Assembly: GCA_018985235.1 (NCBI GenBank)
Contig: JADGIG010000247.1
Span: 1-11,770 of the forward strand
Reading direction: 5' to 3'
Length of the DNA stretch: 11,770 nucleotides
Source of the DNA: Sanchytrium tribonematis
Lineage: Eukaryota; Sanchytriomycota; Sanchytriomycetes; Sanchytriales; Sanchytriaceae
The notes beneath the pieces were generated by a model. It saw only the letters and a list, made by a program, of their open reading frames with translations, ran no database searches and was not told the DNA's origin. Within the stretch, counting starts at the first letter, position 1. Every line of letters begins with the position of its first letter. Below are positions 1-7,008 of this stretch, piece after piece. Made by a program: the position numbers and the translations under genes.

Positions 1-899
1 AAATAATGGAAAACCTGTAGGATATTCCATTCCTGCAACTGAGCATTCTGTTATGACTGCTTGGAATACTGAAAAAGAAGCCATCTCAAACATGATCAAC
101 AGGTATGGAGATGGAGTGTATGCATGTGTAATGGATAGCTATAGCTACATGAAAGCTTTAACTGATGTTCTTCCAAGTATTTATCAGGAGAAAATAGGGA
201 AAGGCGGATTTTTGGTATTAAGGCCAGATAGTGGTGATCCAGTCGAAACAGTCTTACAAGCCTTAAGAGCCGCTGAGCGTGTATTTGGCTGCAGTTTTAA
301 TCAAAAAGGTTACAAAGTAATTAATGGATGTGGTGTGATTCAAGGCGATGGAATCAATAAGGACACGGTCCAAAAAATACTCGAAGCAGCAGAAAAGGAA
401 AAATACAGCGCAATGAATATCGCATTTGGGATGGGAGGTGGTTTGTTACAAAAGCATAACCGTGATACAATGTCTTTTGCTACCAAGTTATGTTTTATCG
501 AATACGCCACAGGAAAATCTAGAAATGTTATGAAAGCTCCCAAAACAGACTCGGCTAAAATATCGTTACCAGGAGAGCTTTTTGTCTATCTCAACGATCA
601 AAATGTATCATTTACTAATGAAGTTGCCCGTTGTTTATCCCAAAAATGATCCAAAATATCCTCCTCCTAATTTCAAGTCAGTTTTGAATCTTGTTTATGA
701 TGGGACAGACCCTGAACTGAGGAATTTTGGATCTGAACACCCTCCCTCTGTAGGAAAACCCTCTAAACATACATTCTGGGATATGTCATTTGATGATATT
801 AAAATTAAACTGCAATCAAATTGGGACAAGTATCCAAAGAGCCACGACCCATTAAGTAAGGAATTGAAAGAAAACATCAATAATACATTAAGTTTATAG
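1..899 (+). CDS. NAMPT: Nicotinamide phosphoribosyltransferase, C-terminal 292 residues (5' part outside window)
   Basis: Two exons, join(<2..604, 624..899); base 1 belongs to the preceding codon. NAMPT makes nicotinamide mononucleotide from nicotinamide and PRPP, the first step of NAD salvage, and is normally cytosolic or nuclear. Seen in the fragment: PATEHSV with the histidine matching catalytic His247 of human NAMPT (fragment residue 15), VLRPDSGDP (Arg about 74), VIQGDG (about 112-117), FGMGGGLLQ (about 142-150) and NRDTMSFATKLCF. These are the PRPP/phosphate-binding and active-site blocks of the family. Exon 1 runs to SLPGELFVYLNDQN and exon 2 resumes with LPVVYPKNDPKYPPP. The tail, ending in FWDMSFDDIK and HDPLSKELK, is longer than the vertebrate C terminus and resembles many microbial eukaryote and bacterial forms. 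The residue that selects nicotinamide over nicotinate lies upstream of the window, so substrate choice rests on overall similarity. It converges with the SWIB gene. Confidence 0.93.
605..623 (+). other. 19-nt spliceosomal intron in NAMPT (phase 0)
   Basis: Sequence gtatcatttactaatgaag. It lies between AAT (Asn) and TTG (Leu). Removing it moves translation from the exon 1 frame into the frame encoding PVVYPKNDPKYPPP, joining two pieces of the same conserved C-terminal region. If it is retained, translation reads on to a TGA at 647-649. ACTAAT near its 3' end resembles a branch site. An alternative donor at 584 would give a 40-nt intron in the same phase, but it deletes the VYLNDQN segment that family members have there. 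Confidence 0.87.
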
Positions 900-903
900 C
901 AAG

Positions 904-920
904 CCTAATAATTTATTAGG
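904..920. terminator. Perfect palindrome with poly(A)-like hexamers in the convergent gap
   Basis: The sequence cctaataatttattagg has perfect 8-base arms (904-911 and 913-920) around one central base. It sits between the NAMPT stop (897-899) and the SWIB gene stop, and includes the latter (TAA on the minus strand at 916-918). The minus strand reads AATAAA at 917-912, overlapping that stop. The plus strand reads AATAAT at 907-912, 8 nt past the NAMPT stop. It probably serves as a two-way 3'-end signal, but this is inferred from position and sequence only. Confidence 0.55.
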
Positions 921-2434
921 ATACTGAAAACAGTAAATCACCAGTATCTTTTTCATTTTCATCTTCATGAAAACATCCAATTGATCTGTAGTATCTCTCT
1001 GTCATATTCATTTGGGTCATGATTTGTATTTCTTGTTTTTCTGGGTCTTCCTCGTCAATGTCTTGTTTAAAAACGGTCGAATCGTAACTTTCATTTGATT
1101 TTTCTTGAAGAGCCTTTGGATCAGTAGCGACTTTTTTATCTTTTGCATCTTCTCTAGATTTTTTAGTAGCAGCCTTGGCTTCTTTTTCTGCTGCTTTTTC
1201 TTCCCATATTTTTTCAAGATACAAGTCACAAATTTCCAAGTCAGAAGATGCAATTGAGGATTTCTCAACAACTTTTAAATTTTGCGATATGACCTGCATT
1301 ACATTTTGAGGATGGAATATTTCTGGAAATCCAAGAGCCTTTAGAAAGTCGTTGGCTTTGTATGTACATTTATCTATACTGGGGCAAAGAGTGACATTTT
1401 CGCGAATGTATTTCCACAAAAATTTAAGGCCGATATGTCTAAATTATTATGATATACCTTGGAAAATATCGCACTTGGCAAATTTTGGCAAATTCGGGAC
1501 TCGGTTCGAAATATTTCATATTTACATAACGGGTATGCCGTTTCCCTTCATTGATTTTCAATTTGAGATCTGTTGCATTTGAAATTTCTTCCAATATTGT
1601 ATCCTGGTTTGTTGCCAACTTTTCAAGATCTACTTCGTACAGAAATTTAGCACCTGAAAGTTGTTGTTCTGAATTAATACTATTCTTACTAACTTTTTCC
1701 AGTTGACTTTTAACGTAATTTGAAAGCTCTGCCGTTGAAATTACCTCAACATTTAAAATCTTTTTGAGCTCTTCGTCACAAAATATGCGACCACGACTTT
1801 TAAGAATGTCTTTCTTTTTGATAACAGAAATGAATTTTGAGACTGCATGTTTGTAAGTGGAGTATCGTGTTTTAATTATGCCTGCTAGATCATCTGAGCA
1901 TTTCAATAATTTCATTCGTCTATATTTCTCAGGAATTTCTATCTCTTCAACATTTTCAAGGCTGTTTTTAGTAATAATAGGATCAAGATGAAGTCTGAAA
2001 TTGAATTTTGAGGGCTCGAATATTCGCACGCTGCACAGCCTTTGCAAATTTTCATCTGCTAATATGCGCCCTCCACATAACAGATTATTATGAAATGCAT
2101 AATCCCACACCAAGCCTTCCACCTCATGCTCCTGCACCACCTCCTTCCCCAGAATTGGAAACAATTGAGAACTAGGTTTGTACAAATTTGTCTCTTTTGT
2201 CTTTGCAGAAGGCGTCTCTAGGTGAGGAAATTCGAATGCTGTGGACTGGTAGTGTTGATGAACACTCAAGATGATGTGGTCAGTTAAAAAATCCTTAATA
2301 TGGTCTAATTTAAGGCCCATTTTTCTCTCAATTTCACTCCTAATTTCTAATAAGGTTTTATCAAATACATCCTCTCTTTTAATTATAGGATACACATGAC
2401 TTAAAATTTTCTGCAATAGTTCGTTGTTTGTCAT
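916..2434 (-). CDS. DEK_C and triple SWIB/MDM2 domain protein, probable chromatin/transcription factor
   Basis: Two exons on the minus strand, complement(join(916..1438, 1458..2434)), giving 499 residues. Domains: a DEK C-terminal-like domain at about 7-58 (KTLLEIRSEIERKMGLKLD), SWIB 1 at about 84-152 (VWDYAFHNNLL, RILADENLQRL), SWIB 2 at about 174-247 (LLKCSDDLAG, RIFCDEELKKIL) and SWIB 3 at about 308-380 (YFEPSPEFAK, FLWKYIRENVT, then the divergent LCPSIDKCTYKANDFLKALGF). Residues 264-290 (EVDLEKLATNQDTILEEI) could be a second, weak DEK_C copy. The tail from about 395 is rich in Lys and Glu and probably disordered. In this family SWIB domains occur in SWI/SNF BAF60-type subunits and, with DEK_C, in yeast UAF30 of the RNA polymerase I upstream factor and in plant proteins. 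A nuclear role is therefore likely, but the exact complex is unknown. The ATG at 2434 starts directly before the DEK_C domain. The gene is divergent from SMC4. Confidence 0.85.
1439..1457 (-). other. 19-nt spliceosomal intron in the SWIB gene (phase 2)
   Basis: Minus-strand sequence gtatatcataataatttag, read from 1457 down to 1439. The exon boundary is ccaag before it and acatatcgg after it, so CCA AG plus A CAT gives Pro-Arg-His. Splicing joins EFAKICQVRYFPR to HIGLKFLWKYIRENVT and completes the third SWIB domain, whose two halves otherwise lie in different frames. If it is retained, the TAG at its own 3' end stops translation. The donor context AAG|GTA is canonical. Confidence 0.9.
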
Positions 2435-2535
2435 GTTTCAATATCAAGATATGAAATTTTGGAAAATGATTAAAAATTTAAACAAGCACATAAATGGCAA
2501 ATGGATTAACTCAATGAACTTCTGATATTAGGCCG
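2435..2535. promoter_or_regulatory. 101-bp divergent intergenic region, SWIB gene and SMC4
   Basis: This is the only non-coding DNA between two genes transcribed away from each other, so it must hold both promoters unless these lie inside coding sequence. It is AT-rich. The heptamer TGATATT lies just upstream of both start codons: at 2523-2529 for SMC4, 6 nt before its ATG, and on the minus strand at 2446-2440 for the SWIB gene, 5 nt before its ATG. No convincing TATA box at a fixed distance is seen. Confidence 0.45.
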
Positions 2536-5500
2536 ATGATGAGAAGGCGCATTTGTGATACAAAAATTTGCCATCTCCTTGAAATGACACAGTCCGATAT
2601 TTTGGACCATCAATCAAGTGAAATAAACCCTACGTCAAATCATTCTCTCTATTTAAAACGGATTGTTGTTGAAAATTTCAAATCTTACTTTGGAAGACAT
2701 ATAGTAGGTGATTTTGACCAGCAATTTACCTCCATCGTGGGCAGCAATGGAAGTGGGAAAAGTAATATCATTGATTCTTTATTATTTGTATTTGGTTTTA
2801 GATCTAATTATTTAAGACATCAGAAGCTTAGTAATTTAATCTATAGCGGACATGTTCAATGTGATTTTTGCGTTGTTGAACTCCATTTTGTTCATGAAAG
2901 CACGACAGATTATATTATAAGTAGAAAGGTTGATTTAAACAGCCAAAGTACTTATTACATCAATGGAAAGAGTTGTCCTTTTAAAGTAGTAAGGGAATTA
3001 GTAACTTCTTGGGGGATCGATTTGGATCACAATAGATTTATGATTCTTCAAGGTGAAATCGAATCGATTGCTCAAATGAAACCAATTGGTAGTAGTACTG
3101 TTGCGGGCATTCCCACTCCAGATAAGAAATCGACAGGTTTACTTGAATACTTGGAAGACATCATTGGAACAACAGAATTTCATAATCCGTTATTTGAAAC
3201 ATTTAATCGTGTCCAGGAACTTGATACTCAAAGAGAGGTCTGCTTACGACAAGTAAATCAGGCAGAAAAAGATCGAAATGAACTGCAAGCTCCTTTTGAT
3301 GAGGCGATTGAATATATAGCAAAACAAAATGAGGTGACAGAATTACAGAATATGCTTTTTCAGCAGCAAAAAATGCTTCAACTGGAAGCGATTGAAAACT
3401 TACAGAATTCAATGGAAAAATTAGAACTTAATATCAAAGAAAACGAGGCTAAAAAAGTTTTACTTCATAAAAATAGTGAGTCTATTACTTCTGAGATGAA
3501 CGCGTTTCTAAAGAATCATCAAGAAAATGAAAATGTTGTGGTTGAAATGAAAAAAAGGGTTCTTTTTTTAGAAAAAGAGCTAGTGAAGACTGGAGAGGAG
3601 CTCAAACATTCCAAATTGACATTGAAAAAGAAACGTTCAGCATTAGAAGACGCTCAAACTAAACTAGGAAGTCTGAATTTAGTGAATGACGATACAATTG
3701 AGGCTTTAAAACAAGAAATCAAATCTATCGAAGAACATTTGAAAGATGAGACAAAATTGCTAAACAAGATGAGAATTGCAATCCGAAAAGAATTAGAACC
3801 GATTGAAAAAAATTGCGACGCAATTGAAAAAGAATTAAACCCAATCCAACTAGAAATAGACTCGAAAAAGAACAAAATGCAAGTAATCGCCAAGGAATAT
3901 ACCGACTTGCAGAAACTTTGGAAAGAATCAACTCAAGGAGATCAGAATAATTTAATAGCTGATTACGAAAACCAGATAGCCTCCAAAAAAGAAGAGATTG
4001 AATATCTTAATGCCCAAATCCCCGAATCAAATTTCTCAATTTCCAAACTGAGGAATGAAATTACTCAAATTGAAGATCGCAAACGGGGATTGGTCAATGA
4101 GTCTGAGTCTATTAGAGCAAAATTAGAAGACAACAATTCGGAACAAGCTTTTACTCAGTCCCAAGATCAGACTTCAAAGTCTTTATACAACTTGAAACAA
4201 CAGATACGTGGAATCCACGGCAAGCTCGGTGATTTGGGAGTAATAGAATCAAAGTATGACATAGCTGTATCGACTGCTGCTCCATCGTTGCACAATTTTG
4301 TTGTTCAAACAGTACAGGATGCAAACAGCTGTGTTCAATTTTTAAGAGAGCGAAATCTTGGGCGCACAACCTTTATAGTTTTGGACAAACAGAATTCTTT
4401 TAATAACCACAAGATAACTACCCCAGAAAATGTACCGCGTCTTATTGATTTGATTCAATGTGCAGAGGCGCATAAACCTGCATTTTATTTCTCAGTTAGA
4501 GATACCATTGTCGCTAAAGACATAGATCAGGCAAGGCGAATAAGTAATTTTGGTGGACGAAGATGGAGAGTCGTCACATTGGATGGCAAAATGATTGAAC
4601 CCACAGGAGTAATGAGTGGGGGTGGAAACCGATCATTTTCAGGCGCTATGAGAACTTCTGAGGGCACACATAAGATTTCCTCCGGTTACGATAGTGCCGA
4701 AGTCAAAAAATTAGAAAAACTGTTGGAAAAACAAGAAGTATTGATTAAAAAGATTGATTTTGAACTGAAGCCGAAGCAAGATCAACTAAAAACACTTCTT
4801 GACAATGTCCATGACTTAATAGCGGTTCAGGATGAGTTGAAAGAAGAATTGAGACAGATTGAATTGAAAAGGGATGAAATACAAATTTCAGTTTATACAG
4901 AGGCAGATGAAACTCGAAAAAATTCATTGGAAGAGCAAAGAAAACTTATTTATAAAGAAATTCAAAGTCTTACTGTACAATCAGAACCTTACCTTATGAG
5001 ACTTCAGTCGGCGCGCGATCTTTTGAAAAAAACCGGTGGTGCGGAATTGAATCAAAAAGAAACTCGAGTGAAGGATCTGGAGTCTTCTAAAAAGTCATTA
5101 ACCCAAAGATTGAATGTTTCAAAACAGGAAAAAGTCAAATATGAAAAGGATTTTAAACGATTTAGCAGAGATAAGGACCGCTTCAATGTTGATGTTCACA
5201 ATTTGGAAAAGCAAATAGTGGAACTTGAAAAAAATGACAGCTTAAAATCTATAGAGCTTAAAAAGCTTAAAGAGGACTTAGTGTTGCGCGAACGAAATTT
5301 CGAAGAGCAAAATGTTCACATAATAAAATGGAAAGAAGATATTGGTATCATTGAAAAGGAGCTGAACATGATAAGAAAGACTCAGGTAGATTATGACAAT
5401 CAACTTGATATTATTAAAAGGGAAGGTAGAGCCTCTGAAAAAGAACTAAGGCGTGTCGAGGAATTAATCGGAAAATTGGAAATGATCGGAATAGACAAAG

Positions 5501-6316
5501 ATGACGATGAAATGGAGGTTGACAATGCTCTGAAGTGCTATACTGGCGATGAGCTTGATGCACTGGATCCAAAAAGTGCCAGTCGAGAAATAAAAAAGCT
5601 GCAAGAAACCATAAGTAAAATGAAGCCTAATCTGAGATCAGTTGAGGACTATAGACAAAGACAAAAAATATTGAAAGAAAAGCAGCAAATTTTAGATGAA
5701 TGTAAAGAAAAGCGCAACTCTGTTAGGGCGGAATTTGAGGCTTTGAAATCTCAAAGATTAGGAAAATTTATGAATGGCTTTAACATAATTACAAAAAAAT
5801 TGAAAGAAATATACTCTTTTCTAACTATGGGTGGCAACGCGGAACTCGACTTTGTTGACTCATTGGATCCTTTTAGCGAAGGGATTCATTTTAGCGTTAT
5901 GCCGCCTAAAAAAAGTTGGAAACTAATCGGAAATTTAAGTGGGGGAGAAAAAACTTTGAGTTCTTTGGCTCTAGTCTACGCTCTTCATCATTTCAAGCCC
6001 TGCCCTATATATGTGATGGACGAGATAGGTAGTTTTAGTTTATTTAGATGCAGCCTTGGATTTCAAAAACGTGGACATTGTAGCCCGATACGCAAAAGAA
6101 CAATCTCGAAATCAAGCTCAAATGATTATTATTAGTCTTCGAAATGATATGTTCGACAAGGCGGACAAATTGGTTGGAATTTACAAAATCAATGGATGCA
6201 CAAGATCTATTACCACTGATTTAAATAAGTTACTTGAGCTTAAATTTCATATCAAAAAAGAAATAGAGCCACCGATATCCCAAAAATCGAAGAGAAATTT
6301 CGTTTTGAAAAAATAA
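2536..6316 (+). CDS. SMC4: Condensin SMC4 ATPase subunit
   Basis: Two exons, join(2536..6028, 6048..6316), 1253 residues; typical SMC4 proteins are about 1,250-1,400. With SMC2 it forms the ATPase core of condensin, which compacts and resolves chromosomes in mitosis. Seen: ABC head start KRIVVENFKSYFG, Walker A GSNGSGKSN (69-77, Lys75), GIDLDHNRFMILQGE with the Q-loop (Gln172), and LLEYLEDIIGT. Two long heptad coiled coils flank a hinge at about 556-705 (GKLGDLG, then GVMSGGGN at its end). The ABC signature LSGGEKTLSSLALVYALHH is at about 1134, followed by Walker B YVMDEID with Glu1163 and the D-loop AALDFKN. The wording of signature, Walker B and IVARYAKEQSRNQAQMIIISLRNDMF is that of SMC4 rather than SMC1, 2 or 3. 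The ATG at 2536 adds 16 unusual residues; the in-frame ATG at 2584 is an equally plausible start. The stop is overlapped by AATAAA. Confidence 0.97.
6029..6047 (+). other. 19-nt spliceosomal intron in SMC4 (phase 1)
   Basis: Sequence gtagttttagtttatttag. It interrupts the codon after ATA: G at 6028 joins AT at 6048-6049 to give Asp. The result is YVMDEI-D-AALDFKN, the near-invariant Walker B to D-loop of SMC4, so both splice sites are fixed by the protein to the base. If retained, the frame passes through unrelated residues to a stop ending at 6135, and the D-loop and C-terminal part of the head are lost. The donor context TAG|GTA fits. Confidence 0.95.
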
Positions 6317-6317
6317 A
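6312..6317 (+). terminator. AATAAA overlapping the SMC4 stop codon
   Basis: The hexamer AATAAA begins inside the last lysine codon and includes the whole TAA stop (6314-6316). By analogy with eukaryotic polyadenylation signals, cleavage would be expected within the 81-bp gap before the next gene. The function is inferred from position. Confidence 0.45.
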
Positions 6318-6397
6318 TTACTGGTTTGTCATACGGCGTAGTCTAATTATCTAAATCGGGTCTAAATTCTTTATATGGGGAACGGCCCTCAATATTG
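6317..6397 (+). promoter_or_regulatory. 81-bp intergenic spacer, SMC4 3' end and UspA gene promoter
   Basis: This must hold the SMC4 cleavage site and the promoter of the next gene. A loose repeat of TCTAAAT occurs (cores near 6348 and 6361). AATATT lies one base before the UspA gene ATG. No tRNA cloverleaf, snoRNA box or other structure was recognised. Confidence 0.35.
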
Positions 6398-7000
6398 ATG
6401 ACGATGTTTAGTACCGGCTATTCAGGAATTGATAACGATATCACAGTTTATGAGTTGCCCGCAGAGAAAAAAGATTTGTTAGAAATCAAGCGTACAATAC
6501 TTTTGGCTGTGGATGAAAGTATTACATCACAGTACGCATTTGACTACGCCAGAAAGAATTTGCTAAGATCAGATGACTGTGTCTGCTTGGTCAATGTTAT
6601 GCCGACGAATTCTCCACCACCACTTGAAAGTTTAGATGTAGGTGCCATGTTTATTGACACAGGATATCTAGAAGAGCAGCAGAAATATAATGCGGATCAC
6701 TCGAAATGGTTATTGAAAAGATACGAAAGCTTTCTACAAAAGTACAAAGTGCGATTATTTTCTCTCCTTGGAGATAATCGAGATGAAATTTGTAGAGCCG
6801 CCACAAATTTGAAGGCTGATATGGCCATTTTAGGAAGTAGAGATTTAACCGGTTTGCATAGAATGTTTTTGGGTTCCACGACAGACTATTGCCTTCATAA
6901 CATAGAGTGCAGTGTTTATGTTGTAAAACCACCAGAAAGCTTGGAATTTGACCCGATTTTGGGTTCAGACAATCGCTCAATAAATAAAAAGGAAAGTTAA
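6398..7000 (+). CDS. Universal stress protein (UspA) domain protein
   Basis: 200 residues from the first ATG; a second ATG at 6404 is the only other nearby start. A single UspA domain covers about residues 32-183: KRTILLAVDES (strand 1 and the nucleotide-contacting Asp), LVNVMP, then DEICRAATNLKADMAILGSRD and the ATP-binding type GSRDLTGLHRMFLGSTTDYCLHN (about 146-168), ending ECSVYVVKPP. The Gly/Ser-rich loop is of the ATP-binding subclass found in plants, fungi and many protists. No signal peptide or membrane segment is visible, so it is probably cytosolic. The family binds nucleotides and is linked to stress responses; the specific role cannot be read from sequence. It is convergent with the channel gene, with 7 bp between stops. 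The C-terminal SINKKES codons carry AATAAA. Confidence 0.9.
   Translation: MTMFSTGYSGIDNDITVYELPAEKKDLLEIKRTILLAVDESITSQYAFDYARKNLLRSDDCVCLVNVMPTNSPPPLESLDVGAMFIDTGYLEEQQKYNADHSKWLLKRYESFLQKYKVRLFSLLGDNRDEICRAATNLKADMAILGSRDLTGLHRMFLGSTTDYCLHNIECSVYVVKPPESLEFDPILGSDNRSINKKES
6979..6988 (+). terminator. Two overlapping AATAAA hexamers in the last codons of the UspA gene
   Basis: AATAAATAAA contains AATAAA at 6979-6984 and 6983-6988, about 10-14 nt before the TAA stop at 6998-7000. If used for polyadenylation, the transcript would end only slightly beyond the stop and would overlap the 3' end of the opposing channel gene. Confidence 0.4.
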
Positions 7001-7002
7001 AT

Positions 7003-7008
7003 TTTATT
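7003..7008 (-). terminator. AATAAA overlapping the channel gene stop codon
   Basis: On the minus strand AATAAA runs from 7008 to 7003. Its first base is the last base of the TAA stop (7010-7008), and it fills most of the 7-bp gap between the two convergent genes. The function is inferred from position. Confidence 0.4.

Noticed and set aside
584-623. Alternative 40-nt intron in NAMPT (GT at 584, AG at 623)
   Set aside because: It also restores frame, but it removes the VYLNDQN segment that aligns with the family, has a poorer donor (GTCTAT), and does not match the 19-nt GTA class seen in the other two genes.
580-6135. Frameshifted pseudogenes or sequencing errors in NAMPT, SWIB gene and SMC4
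   Set aside because: All three breaks are repaired by exact 19-nt GTA...AG removals with perfect codon joining. Random indels or errors would not give the same length and termini.
6317-6397. Possible tRNA in the SMC4-UspA spacer
   Set aside because: The 81 bp contain a GGTCTAAATTC stretch vaguely like a T-arm, but no paired acceptor, D or anticodon stems.
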